Assembly (NCBI GenBank): GCA_949840885.1
Contig: CATKYJ010000010.1
Coordinates: 38,685 to 102,684, forward strand
Length of the DNA stretch: 64,000 bases
Direction of reading: 5' to 3'
Origin: an uncultured Acetatifactor sp.
GTDB lineage: Bacteria; Bacillota; Clostridia; Lachnospirales; Lachnospiraceae
In this document: piece by piece, positions 1-7,541 of the stretch
Layout: the number at the start of each line of letters is the position of its first letter
Numbering within the stretch: position 1 is the first letter of the stretch
The notes under the pieces: generated by a model
Database searches by the model: none
The model's input: the letters and a program-made list of their open reading frames with translations, nothing else
Told to the model about the DNA's origin: nothing
Position numbers and translations under genes: made by a program

Positions 1-1
1 T

Positions 2-408
2 GTAGCTGTTGCGAATCGTATTTTTGAGATGTGTTTGCTGAATCTGTTCATGGCGAAAGAAGCCATTACCAGTGACGTGTTTTCGCAGGGAGAGACTGAC
101 AGGATTGGATTTATCAAAAACGGCAGGCTGGATATGGCACTGGCAACTATTATATTGAAGCGCAGACAAGAGATGCCAGGCGCACAGATGTAATCGTGGA
201 TTATCTCGGAGAGCAGTTCATCATCGAACTTAAGCTATGGCGCGGCAACGAATACAACGAAAGAGGAGAGAAGCAGCTGATTGACTATCTGGAGTTCTAT
301 CGGAAAGATAAGGGATATATGCTCAGCTTCAACTTTCATAAAAAGAAGAAAATCGGGGTGAAAGAGTTTTCCGTTGGCGGAAAGACGATTGTGGAAGCGG
401 TTGTTTAG
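2..408 (+). pseudogene. AAA-ATPase/PD-(D/E)XK nuclease family protein, 3' remnant (frameshifted)
   Basis: This is the C-terminal end of a family that joins an AAA-like ATPase to a PD-(D/E)XK nuclease domain. The 5' part lies outside the window. Frame 2 reads VAVANRIFEMCLLNLFMAKE and continues to about NGRLDM, typical of the ATPase/nuclease linker. The nuclease core continues in frame 1, with YGTGNYYIEAQTRD, then VIVDY and FIIELKLWRG, and ends at 408. The two parts join near positions 130-140. Roughly 50 residues that normally separate these motifs are missing, so the join is a deletion plus a frameshift. The last 70 codons alone are open, but no full protein can be made. Two other members of the family lie at 45.1 and 48.4 kb. 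They belong to a different subgroup, because their C-terminal sequence is not alike. The family call rests on remembered family motifs and is fairly sure; the size of the deletion is an estimate. Confidence 0.75.
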
Positions 409-415
409 TCGTAGT

Positions 416-1246
416 CTATGTCGCGTAGGGAGCTAGGCTCAGTGAGGCAGTGATATTGTTTTCGCCTGCGGCTTTGACAAAGCCCAGGGACTCATACAGG
501 GAAATGGCGGCGGTGTTGTCGGCATCCACCAGGAGCATCATGTCTTTGGGGCTGTTAAGTTCTATGGCTTTGGCCAGCATGGCTCTTCCGTATCCCTTGC
601 GGCGATATGCTTCTTTTACGAACATGTCGTAGGGCTCGTTTTCCTCATACTTATGGGTGATGTCGATATAGCCGACCACCTCTTCCTGCTCTATGGCAAG
701 GATGATTCGGAACCTGTCGGGCGCGTCTATGACCTTTTCCGCAGTCCAGTAGCCGTCTTTGGAGTGGATTTCGATATATTGCTCCCTGTATTTCGGGCTG
801 TAGGTTTCTATTTGGTGGCTGCTCTGACAGGGGACTTCTCCTTTCAGCAGCATTTTCTGCTGCTCGGCTTCGAATTGGGCCTTTTTGTCCGCCAATAGCT
901 TATGGAGGAGATGATTGTCCGGGTTATAGACGAAATCGGCCTGGTACCCTTTGTAAGTCTCTTTCAGGTAAGACAGCATCTCTTCGTAAGCCTGCAGGCT
1001 GCGGGACAGGCCCACCAGCATTTCGATATAGGATTCCTCCTCCAATATCAGGAATACGAATAGGCCAATAATCTCATCTCCCTCAAAAATCCCCCAGACT
1101 TTGTTGGATGGCTTGTTTGGAGCCTCCAAAAGATTGCAGCGTAGCTGCTCTTCGCTGCTGAGCATGGGGTCGCTGAAGCTGGGGTCACGGCTTATCTCAT
1201 TGATGAAATCCATGTATTCATTTACGTCTATCAATTGCTTTAACAT
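416..1246 (-). CDS. GNAT family N-acetyltransferase
   Basis: A 276-residue protein with a GCN5-related acetyltransferase domain in its C-terminal half. The acetyl-CoA binding loop is seen as RRKGYGRAML near residue 220, followed by NTAAISLYESLGF, the usual beta5-alpha4 end of the fold. The N-terminal 130 residues are longer than a minimal GNAT and may be a degenerate second GNAT fold, which would make this a two-domain acetyltransferase. The substrate cannot be told from the sequence. The start is the ATG at 1246, preceded on the minus strand by a good TTTGGAGGAAG ribosome binding site. A copy of a dispersed repeat with a TATGATAG promoter-like element lies 36-65 bases upstream. The gene stops 8 bases from the end of the converging nuclease remnant. 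Confidence 0.85.
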   Translation of the reverse strand: MLKQLIDVNEYMDFINEISRDPSFSDPMLSSEEQLRCNLLEAPNKPSNKVWGIFEGDEIIGLFVFLILEEESYIEMLVGLSRSLQAYEEMLSYLKETYKGYQADFVYNPDNHLLHKLLADKKAQFEAEQQKMLLKGEVPCQSSHQIETYSPKYREQYIEIHSKDGYWTAEKVIDAPDRFRIILAIEQEEVVGYIDITHKYEENEPYDMFVKEAYRRKGYGRAMLAKAIELNSPKDMMLLVDADNTAAISLYESLGFVKAAGENNITASLSLAPYAT

Positions 1247-1281
1247 AGGAAACTTCCTCCAAATACCTCCAAATAAATTTC

Positions 1282-1310
1282 CAAATTCTATTATCTAAGG
1301 TCTATCATAA
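1282..1310 (-). repeat. Single copy of a dispersed 39-bp repeat family, upstream of GNAT gene
   Basis: On the minus strand this reads TATGATAGACCTTAGATAA and then TAGAATTTG. The core CCTTAGATAATAGAATYTG is identical (one Y position) to both units of the tandem repeat at 34294-34371. It also resembles the tandem pair at 6450-6518. All three loci lie 16-40 bases upstream of a minus-strand start codon. The TATGATAG part could serve as an extended -10 element. Confidence 0.6.
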
Positions 1311-1468
1311 CACAGAAAAATATTTTTTCCACTTATTTTTTCATGAAAGTCCTTTTGCCGGACGTTAGCGCTCTAAGGGCGATATGGTAAACTTTTATCA
1401 GGACAGAGGATTTTATCTGCTAGAATCTGGAATGGAAAGAGGGACACCGGATATGGGAAAACGGTTTA

Positions 1469-1999
1469 TCAGGTAATTTTAAGGCCGTATTTTGCACTCA
1501 CAGAAGAAAGCAATTGGCAATTGATTTGATACGCAATCCGGGGGCTCCCATCCTCCACATAGATGATGCCGCATTCCTGAAAGCCATGTTTTTCCAGGAG
1601 GTGGCGCATGAGGGCATTGTCTCTGTGGGTGTCGATGCGGATATTGGAAATCCGGGACATGCAGTAGGCCAGGCACTCCCGGAAAACGCCTTTTCCGGCG
1701 GCGCTGCCGGCGATGCGGTGGATGGTGCCGTAAGGGGCATCGTTGAGCCACTGCCCCTGTCGGATGATCCGATAGGTGGGGTCTTCGCCGATGATGAAAG
1801 TGAAGACGCCGCGAATCTGTCCCTGTTCTTCTAAGATATGGCTCTGCCCATTTTGGATATCCTTTAACAGGGTCTCTTCAGAGGGCCTGTCATCGCCCCA
1901 CTGACCGGGGTTTCCGGCCCGCCGCATCTGTTCTCTCGCATATGCGTAAATTTCTGCTATCTGCCCGTAATCGGCGATGGTGGTGTCACGGATTGTCAT
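1469..1999 (-). CDS. GNAT family N-acetyltransferase
   Basis: A 176-residue acetyltransferase of the GNAT fold. It opens with MTIRDTTIADYGQIAEIYAY, the usual first strand and helix of the family. The acetyl-CoA loop appears as IAGSAAGKGVFRECLAY, and the C-terminal LLEKHGFQECGIIY is the usual late GNAT motif. The DTHRDNALM segment is typical of the subgroup related to YitH/PhnO-like acetyltransferases, but no substrate can be assigned. The frame stays open for 51 more codons upstream. The ATG at 1999 is preferred because it has an AAAGGACATAGGA ribosome binding site and matches the expected N-terminus. It is transcribed in the same direction as the GNAT gene at 416-1246, separated by about 220 bases that hold no gene. 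Confidence 0.85.
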   Translation of the reverse strand: MTIRDTTIADYGQIAEIYAYAREQMRRAGNPGQWGDDRPSEETLLKDIQNGQSHILEEQGQIRGVFTFIIGEDPTYRIIRQGQWLNDAPYGTIHRIAGSAAGKGVFRECLAYCMSRISNIRIDTHRDNALMRHLLEKHGFQECGIIYVEDGSPRIAYQINCQLLSSVSAKYGLKIT

Positions 2000-2185
2000 T
2001 TGTCCTATGTCCTTTCTGGCTTTATCTGCCCTATTCCAAGGAGAACCTTGATATTTCAAAACACAACATGGGCCGCGCCAAAGCCACAGAGTGACGATGC
2101 TCCGAGTCCATTCTAACACGTTTTCACCTGAAAACAAAGCATCTAAATACAAACAAAGCCGGCGAAGCTGATAAGTCGGCTCTTA

Positions 2186-2214
2186 TTGACGAAAGAAGAA
2201 ATTTTCTGTATAAT
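2186..2214 (+). promoter_or_regulatory. Sigma-A type promoter for the PRTase-like gene
   Basis: TTGACG and TATAAT are separated by exactly 17 bases. The start codon of the PRTase-like gene is 57 bases beyond the -10 element. Confidence 0.75.
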
Positions 2215-2270
2215 GATTACAAGTGCAGAAAGATTTCTGTAAATTTCAAGCTTATTGAGGAGGTACGCGT

Positions 2271-2912
2271 ATGCAGGAAGTGATCAAAATCTATTCCAAG
2301 GCCCACCCGAATATCCAGTTAAAGGCGATTCCGGGACATTTTGTAACCCCCAACTCCCATGTCAATTATTTTCTGGATATGACAACATTGAAATCCAGGC
2401 TTAGCGAGGCATCCATGGTAGCGAGGGAACTGGGCAGACAGGTCATGATATCGACTGTAGTGGATACCATTGTGTGCATAGATGGCTGCGAGATTATCGG
2501 CGCCTTTCTGGCGGAGGAGCTGACCAGGGCAGGCATTTATTCCAGAAACGCCCACAAGACCATCTATATCATTACGCCGGAGTATACCACATCGGGACAG
2601 ATGATGTTCAGGGACAACTATCTGCCCATGGTCAAGGATAAGAACGTACTCCTCCTTCTGGCCAGCGCCACCACGGGAAAGACGGTGACGAAAGCCATAC
2701 ATACGCTCAGCTATTACGGCGCTTCCATAAGCGGAATCAGCGCGGTGTTCAGCGCCGCCCAAAGCATTGTGGGGATTCCGGTCAACTCCTTGTTCACTAC
2801 GGCGGATATTCCGGACTATATGACATACAGCTCCGAAAAATGTTCCATGTGTGAGGAGAAGAAACCCATTGATGCCTTTGCGAATGCTTTTGGGTATTCC
2901 AGGATCAGCTGA
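2271..2912 (+). CDS. Orotate phosphoribosyltransferase-like PRTase
   Basis: A 213-residue protein resembling orotate phosphoribosyltransferases (type I PRTase fold). The PRPP-binding region is recognisable near residues 123-145, with strand NVLLLLASATTGKTVTKAI, but it lacks the two consecutive acidic residues that usually begin the motif (DDVITTG-type). PRPP chemistry may therefore be altered or lost. VDTIVCIDGCEIIGAFLAEEL matches the earlier hood/strand region of the family. The C-terminus carries CSMCEEKKPIDAF, a Cys-x2-Cys pair that may bind metal or be structural. ATG 2271 has a GGAGG ribosome binding site 7 bases upstream and a near-consensus promoter. The gene stands alone, with no pyrimidine genes beside it, so a role in pyrimidine synthesis is not supported by context. 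Confidence 0.7.
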   Translation: MQEVIKIYSKAHPNIQLKAIPGHFVTPNSHVNYFLDMTTLKSRLSEASMVARELGRQVMISTVVDTIVCIDGCEIIGAFLAEELTRAGIYSRNAHKTIYIITPEYTTSGQMMFRDNYLPMVKDKNVLLLLASATTGKTVTKAIHTLSYYGASISGISAVFSAAQSIVGIPVNSLFTTADIPDYMTYSSEKCSMCEEKKPIDAFANAFGYSRIS

Positions 2913-3024
2913 CGCCTGGCAGGTAGGTGCGGGGGCACAGCGTCCATGCGCCCCCGCGCTTTATATTCCCTGCAAGGCAGGGATTCCCTGCCTCGCAGAG
3001 CGGACAGCACGCGGTATCGTGCAA

Positions 3025-4218
3025 TCAAAAATCCGCCGCGTCACACTTCCAGGCCTGATAAAGCTGGGCAATGACCTGCTCGATAGGGGGCTTGCGGATT
3101 TCGATGTCCAGAATGCCGTCCGCCTGGGACAGCCGCTCCAGCATTCCCCGGATGGGCAGGCGCGTCAGATCCACCTCAAATTGGAACACGCCGTTCTTTC
3201 CCTCAAGAAGCCTGCAGCCCGCAAGTTCGGGTACTCGTCCGTCTGTGGTGACGGTGAGATGGGTTAGGTTCCCTGCGATATCCCGCAGCCCGTCGAAGCT
3301 GCCGTCGTACACAAGCTTTCCCCGGGAGATCATCAGGATCCGCCTGGCCATCTCCTCCAGGTCGTCCATGTCGTGGCTGGTGACCAAAATGGTCACGCCC
3401 TCCTCCCTGTTGAGCCGTTTCAGAAATTCTATCATCTGGCGCTTTGCCACCACGTCCAGCCCCAGAGTGGGCTCGTCCAGCAAAATCACCTCCGGCGAGT
3501 GCAGCAGCATCATACCTAAATCCGCCCGCATCCGCTGCCCCAGGGACAGCTCTCTGGCAAAGGTGTTGCGAATCTCACCGATATCCAGCAGCTCGGTCAC
3601 CATTCCTAAGTTCCTCCGATACACCGCCTCCGGTATGTCCCAAACTACCTTTTTCCACTCGAAGCTCTGTATCACGGGATGATCCCACCAAAGCTCCGTC
3701 CGGTTCCCGAACAGGACGCCCAGCTTCCGCATTAGCCGTATCCGATCCTTTTCCGGCGACATCCCCAGCACGGATACGCTTCCTGCCGTGGGCTGGAGCA
3801 TGCCGGCGAGCAGCTTCATGGTGGTGCTCTTGCCGGCTCCGTTGGGCCCTGCGTAGGCCACGAATTCACCTCTTTTTACCTGGAAAGAGACATCGTCCAG
3901 GGCAGTCACTGTCCTTTTCTCCTGCCCGAAAACCGTCCGGATTCCGCCTTTTCCGAAAATACGCTTCTGCCTGGAGCCGGGCTTTTCCTGCAAAAAACAT
4001 TCTCCCCCGGAATCTCTGGAGGCTTTTCCGGAATTCCTGGAAGTTCCATTGGAATCCCTGGAGGCTCCGTCGGAAATTTCTTCCGAAGCGCCCTGCTCCT
4101 GTGGGCGCTCCTTTCTCTGCCATCGTGTGAACGACTTGCTCACGGATGAAACTATGACAGCCATGTCTTTATGAGCGATGGCCGCCGGCACTGTATCTGT
4201 TAATCCCTTTTTTGACAT
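3025..4218 (-). CDS. ABC-2 type transporter ATP-binding protein
   Basis: This is the ATPase subunit of an ABC-2 exporter, about 397 residues, in an operon after its two permeases. The Walker A motif is AGPNGAGKST, the signature is LSLGQRMRADL, Walker B is VILLDEPTLGLD, and the H-loop is TSHDMDD. The GNRTELWWDHPV stretch and the C-terminal extension are typical of the COG4586 (viologen exporter-like) subgroup. An odd linker of about 60 residues sits between the first strand (VSSVSKSFTRW) and the rest of the ATPase. It contains three seven-residue repeats of the type xxSRxSx, encoded by a 21-bp tandem repeat at 4009-4071. The frame is open back to 4254. ATG 4218 (MSKKGL) is chosen tentatively; MAVIVSS, 18 residues later, is another option. 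The 5' end overlaps the upstream permease gene, which implies translational coupling. Confidence 0.85.
   Translation of the reverse strand: MSKKGLTDTVPAAIAHKDMAVIVSSVSKSFTRWQRKERPQEQGASEEISDGASRDSNGTSRNSGKASRDSGGECFLQEKPGSRQKRIFGKGGIRTVFGQEKRTVTALDDVSFQVKRGEFVAYAGPNGAGKSTTMKLLAGMLQPTAGSVSVLGMSPEKDRIRLMRKLGVLFGNRTELWWDHPVIQSFEWKKVVWDIPEAVYRRNLGMVTELLDIGEIRNTFARELSLGQRMRADLGMMLLHSPEVILLDEPTLGLDVVAKRQMIEFLKRLNREEGVTILVTSHDMDDLEEMARRILMISRGKLVYDGSFDGLRDIAGNLTHLTVTTDGRVPELAGCRLLEGKNGVFQFEVDLTRLPIRGMLERLSQADGILDIEIRKPPIEQVIAQLYQAWKCDAADF
4009..4071. repeat. Three 21-bp tandem repeats inside the ABC ATPase gene
   Basis: Three direct units of 21 bases occupy 4009-4029, 4030-4050 and 4051-4071. Each begins GGAATYYCTGGARG on the plus strand. 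They encode seven-residue repeats (pattern S-R-D/N-S with Gly, Ala or Thr between) in the linker of the ATPase. A 21-bp unit keeps the frame whatever the copy number. Confidence 0.85.
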
Positions 4219-5200
4219 AATATCGAAATCCTTTCCTGAAAAAATATGCTGCAATGAGCGATAAAAACAGCGCGAATACCGCCGGGTAAAAGTTTTGTAA
4301 AGTAGTAGTTTTCCCCAATAAAATCATGGAGGGGAACCATGCCAGCAGGCCTGCCGGAAATATGGTCAGCAGCGGGCAACGGATGTAGGGCGGCATGCCG
4401 GACAGAGGAAACGATTTGGCATGATCGCAGCTGTAGACCACAGTGCTGGCAATCTCCTCGCACTGTATTGGCGCGTAAAAAGCAAGGCTGGAAAACAGGT
4501 ACGAGGCCGCCGTCACAATGGCCATGCTGACAATCAGCTGAAAGAGAAGCATCCCCGGCCACCACCAGGGCAGGGCGGCTTCCATGTGGCAGATGGCCAT
4601 TGCAAGCATTGCGATTCCCGAAATCAGGCTGCTGGAGCCGGTGAAAGGGAAGATTCCCACAGTCAGCTGCACCGCATAGGGCAGGGGCATGATGAACATG
4701 TGCTCCCACTGGCCTCTGCCGATGATCCTGCTGGGAAACAATGCGTTGCAGCCGCCCATCATATTCAGAAATCCCATGACGATATTTCCGTAGGCAAGCA
4801 TGAACAGAACCTCGAACCGGTCCATACCGCCGATGCCGCCGAACTTCCATGCCAGCAGGAAAATGCCGGAGATGGTGGAGATGTTGGAGACGATGTCGGC
4901 CGTCAGGACAATGGCCATGAACTTTGCGTCCCTTGTCAGGGAGGCCAGGTCCATCCGGGCGTATATGCCAAGCAGCCGGAAGTATCGTCTGATGCCAGAG
5001 GCTTTCTTTTTCTGCCTGGAATGTTTCTTTCTCAGGCATGACTGCGTTTTTTGAAAAACTTTATCATTGTCAACAGCGTATTCTTCCTGGAAAGCTTCAT
5101 ATCCTGCAGGTACGCTTTTTTCGGCGGAAGCCGTTTCTTTTACATGTGCGCTTTTTAACCGAACGGATTCCTGAAAGTTTTGCTCCTTTGTTTTATCCAC
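4169..5200 (-). CDS. ABC-2 family transporter permease
   Basis: A 343-residue membrane protein. About 90 hydrophilic, lysine-rich residues at the N-terminus are followed by five or six hydrophobic segments, among them KFMAIVLTADIVSNISTISG, LISGIAMLAMAI and FYPAVFALFLSLIAAYFF. The pattern fits ABC-2 permeases encoded beside COG4586-type ATPases. It overlaps the upstream permease gene by 8 bases and the downstream ATPase gene by about 50. The long polar N-terminus is unusual for the family, and an internal start near RRYFRLLGIYARMDL is possible. The substrate is unknown; this export family has been linked to drug or lipid-like substrates. Confidence 0.8.
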   Translation of the reverse strand: MDKTKEQNFQESVRLKSAHVKETASAEKSVPAGYEAFQEEYAVDNDKVFQKTQSCLRKKHSRQKKKASGIRRYFRLLGIYARMDLASLTRDAKFMAIVLTADIVSNISTISGIFLLAWKFGGIGGMDRFEVLFMLAYGNIVMGFLNMMGGCNALFPSRIIGRGQWEHMFIMPLPYAVQLTVGIFPFTGSSSLISGIAMLAMAICHMEAALPWWWPGMLLFQLIVSMAIVTAASYLFSSLAFYAPIQCEEIASTVVYSCDHAKSFPLSGMPPYIRCPLLTIFPAGLLAWFPSMILLGKTTTLQNFYPAVFALFLSLIAAYFFRKGFRYYVKKGINRYSAGGHRS

Positions 5201-5963
5201 CGAAACTCACCATCCTCTCTCTGGACTTTTGAAACCAAACAGCCGCAAAAGTCCACACCGCCACATTCCAGAATAATTGCACCGGAATCACCTCAGCGGC
5301 ACTTGCGCTCCCTACGTACACTGACAGGAAAGCGCCGCCCATGCTGCCAAAGGGCTGATACTGCATCCATCTGTCCATGCCAAAGGGCAGTATCCGGAAA
5401 GGTATCACTGTACCTGAAAAAAAGGATACCACCGCACTCCTGATCAGATAGGTAGGCCAGGAGACATTGCGCAGCCTGATGGTGATGCAGCAGAAGAAAA
5501 TTTCAAAGGCGAATCCAAGGGACGCGCATAAGACCAGGGACGGAACCGCCCACAGAGTCTGGGGCAGGACCCGGATTCCCAAAAGCGGCGCAGCCAGGAA
5601 CATGGGCAGCGAGAACAGGAACAGCTGCGGCATCCATTCCCCCACAGTCCTGGATATTATCTGTGCGAACACAGGCATGGGACGGGTGAACATCTCCATG
5701 CTCCTGGCATCGTAATCCCAGGCGGACAGAAATGTACTGACTACAGTCAGATCTGCAAACAGCGCATTCACATAGGTATAGCTCAAAAGCTGTGAAACCG
5801 ACATCTCCACTTCGTATCCGCCCTCAGCCAGTGTCCTCCAGATGAACAGCAGCGGTACCAGATATACCACTTTCATGACAATATCCGGAACCAGGTAAAG
5901 CACGCCGCCGCCCGTCTTAGTCTGCATGGCAATCCGGGCAGTGGCTCCAAATTTACGAATCAT
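5193..5963 (-). CDS. ABC-2 family transporter permease
   Basis: A 256-residue membrane protein and the first gene of the three-gene exporter operon. Hydrophobic segments include VLYLVPDIVMKVVYLVPLLFI, the LFLFSLPMFLAAPLLGIRVL region and VPSLVLCASLGFAFEIFFCC. The segment SWPTYLIRSAVVSFFSGTVI, followed by PFRILPFGM, is a typical ABC-2 permease loop. ATG 5963 (MIRKFG) is used because it follows a GAGAGGAATGAA ribosome binding site. The frame is open 16 codons further upstream. Together with the second permease and the ATPase it should form a complete efflux pump with a two-permease membrane part. Confidence 0.82.
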   Translation of the reverse strand: MIRKFGATARIAMQTKTGGGVLYLVPDIVMKVVYLVPLLFIWRTLAEGGYEVEMSVSQLLSYTYVNALFADLTVVSTFLSAWDYDARSMEMFTRPMPVFAQIISRTVGEWMPQLFLFSLPMFLAAPLLGIRVLPQTLWAVPSLVLCASLGFAFEIFFCCITIRLRNVSWPTYLIRSAVVSFFSGTVIPFRILPFGMDRWMQYQPFGSMGGAFLSVYVGSASAAEVIPVQLFWNVAVWTFAAVWFQKSRERMVSFGG

Positions 5964-6205
5964 TTCATTCCTCTCTTTCCGGTGCATCCGCGGCATCTGA
6001 ACCGAATTCAAACCTTGGCACTTTGGGACTTGCCTCAGGCCTCATCCACCCGCGCGTCTGCGGACAGGTCTGTTTGTATCCACAGCCAGGCTGTCTTCAT
6101 CCGTTTTGCACCTGCCATCGATAGATATCCTCTATTTTTGCACACAGAAACACCCTGCACAGACTGTTTTGTCCGCACAGGGCGCTCATTTTCCATCTGA
6201 AACCT

Positions 6206-6234
6206 ATCATAGGACTTCAACTGCGGCTTCGGAA
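6206..6234 (-). promoter_or_regulatory. Possible promoter upstream of the ABC exporter operon
   Basis: On the minus strand TATGAT (6206-6211) lies 17 bases after a weak TTCCGA (6229-6234). It lies about 240 bases before the first permease gene. The intervening stretch (5964-6205) holds no convincing gene. Confidence 0.35.
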
Positions 6235-6254
6235 TTCCTCCTGCCGCAAAACCG

Positions 6255-6419
6255 TCATCCCGCCGATGATCCTGTTACATGGTGAGCAGTGCACAAAACA
6301 ATCCGTTTCCCCAAAAGGGCATAGTTGTCCCCTGAAGCTGCCATTCTGTAACCGAATGCGCGCACTACATCGCTGCCCGGAAATAATTCCCGCTCCATCA
6401 GAACTTCGTATCGCTTCAT
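6255..6419 (-). CDS. Hypothetical small protein (54 residues)
   Basis: A short open frame beginning MKRYEVLMERELFPGSDVV and ending HHVTGSSAG. ATG 6419 has an AAAGGCGGTGACATGC ribosome binding site region. No family was recognised. A second frame (6217-6423) overlaps it and starts four bases earlier, but has a less protein-like composition. The main support is its position behind the tandem repeats at 6450-6518, which lie just upstream of real start codons elsewhere in the window. It may instead be a non-coding leader. Confidence 0.35.
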   Translation of the reverse strand: MKRYEVLMERELFPGSDVVRAFGYRMAASGDNYALLGKRIVLCTAHHVTGSSAG

Positions 6420-6449
6420 GCATGTCACCGCCTTTCCTGTCAAAATCAC

Positions 6450-6518
6450 ATCATAGAATCCAAAGGAGGATTCTGTGATCAAAAGACTATCATAAAATCC
6501 AAGAGAGGATTTATTATC
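6450..6518. repeat. Two 39-bp tandem repeats, each with an internal inverted repeat
   Basis: The units begin at 6450 and 6489, a period of 39. In unit 1 ATCATAGAATCC and GGATTCTGTGAT pair as a 12-bp stem around loop AAAGGA. In unit 2 ATAAAATCC and GGATTTAT pair around AAGAGA. The unit has the same 39-base period, and in my hand alignment about 28 of 39 identical positions, as the tandem pair at 34294-34371. The minus strand carries a TATGATAG -10-like element in the spacer. Confidence 0.75.
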
Positions 6519-6619
6519 GAAATACGATTATACGCCTCTCTGTCAAAGATTGCAATCATTTTTTGATGCCGGTCTGGCAATTCAGCTCAATAGCCCAATT
6601 CAGCCTAGGGCAATCCGGC

Positions 6620-6814
6620 CTAGCAATCGTAAATCCTTTCCAATTTCCTGGTTAATTCTTGGACCTGTCCCGCTATTTCATCCGTAGTGGGGAGCTCATT
6701 TTTCGTAGTGCGGTTAAAATTATTCGGATTGGACAAAAGGCTTCCCAACGAAGTTAAATAGGCGCAATATAGTTCGACTGCCAGTTCTTTGTCGCTTTTT
6801 GTTTGTTTCATCAC
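6620..6814 (-). CDS. Hypothetical small protein (64 residues)
   Basis: A small acidic-to-neutral soluble protein that begins MMKQTKSDKELAVELYCAYL and ends VQELTRKLERIYDC. It looks helical, with an amphipathic C-terminal helix (IAGQVQELTRKLERIY). No enzymatic motif is seen and no family was recognised with certainty. The start is GTG 6814 or ATG 6811. A GGAAAGGGAAA ribosome binding site lies 9-12 bases upstream. It is 44 bases downstream of the membrane protein gene at 6859-7335 on the same strand and may be cotranscribed with it. Confidence 0.6.
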   Translation of the reverse strand: MMKQTKSDKELAVELYCAYLTSLGSLLSNPNNFNRTTKNELPTTDEIAGQVQELTRKLERIYDC

Positions 6815-6858
6815 TTAAAGTTTCCCTTTCCGTATTTAGCGGATTCCACTATTCCAGT

Positions 6859-7335
6859 CTACTTCAAAGGCTTCGCTCCGGCCTTTTCCTGAGCGGCTTC
6901 CAGGGCCCGGCGGAAACGGCTCTTCTTCTTGGCGGGCTGGACTTCGATCTTGCCGTGGAGCCCCTTGACGCTTAGTACATAGATACCGCTGACCACTGCC
7001 TTGACTTCTTTTTTTACGGGTACGGTATCGAAAATTTTCTCATCGCAGATTAAGGACATGATCTGAGGGCCGACTTTTACTTTCACGATGGGGAGCTTGG
7101 AGCGCCGCATGAGCTTGGGCGTCTGATCCAGCACCATCTGGGGCAGCCCCGCATCCTTGAGCCGCATTCGTTTCTTGTCAATGATCAGCATAGAGACGGT
7201 CTGCTTGTTGGCTTCCAGCATCTCCTGCTGCTGGGCCTGCTTTTTTTGGGCCTTTTTCCCCAGGAAATACAATACGGCAATCAGCGCGATGAGCACCACT
7301 GCCACTACGATCAGTACAATTACCCATGTGTCCAT
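6859..7335 (-). CDS. Single-pass membrane protein of unknown function
   Basis: A 158-residue protein. Residues 5-28 form one N-terminal membrane helix (VIVLIVVAVVLIALIAVLYFLG), followed by a basic, Lys/Gln-rich stretch (KKAQKKQAQQQEM). The soluble domain of about 100 residues is rich in beta-branched residues (LPIVKVKVGPQIMSLICDEKIF), and the tail is very basic. The arrangement suggests a membrane-anchored cytoplasmic domain. No known domain was recognised; proteins of this shape occur widely in Lachnospiraceae genomes. The start is ATG 7335, with a TCAAGGAGGCTTATC ribosome binding site. It diverges from asnS. Confidence 0.75.
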   Translation of the reverse strand: MDTWVIVLIVVAVVLIALIAVLYFLGKKAQKKQAQQQEMLEANKQTVSMLIIDKKRMRLKDAGLPQMVLDQTPKLMRRSKLPIVKVKVGPQIMSLICDEKIFDTVPVKKEVKAVVSGIYVLSVKGLHGKIEVQPAKKKSRFRRALEAAQEKAGAKPLK

Positions 7336-7438
7336 AATATGATAAGCCTCCTTGAGTATGTTTCGCCTGACGGCCCGATTATTACTATTTTAGCACAGAT
7401 CGATATGGATAAGCAACAAAAATTAAAGTGAAAATGCT

Positions 7439-7466
7439 TTTAATAAGGGAAAGAATGTGGTATGAT
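7439..7466 (+). promoter_or_regulatory. Possible promoter of asnS
   Basis: TATGAT at 7461-7466 is preceded by a weak TTTAAT at 7439-7444 with 16-base spacing. It is about 75 bases upstream of the asnS start. Confidence 0.4.
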
Positions 7467-7541
7467 AATCTACAACCGTAAATCCGGGGAATGAGAGCAA
7501 AAGCAGCGCGCGGACAACGGGCGCGCGGAAATGAGGAAATT

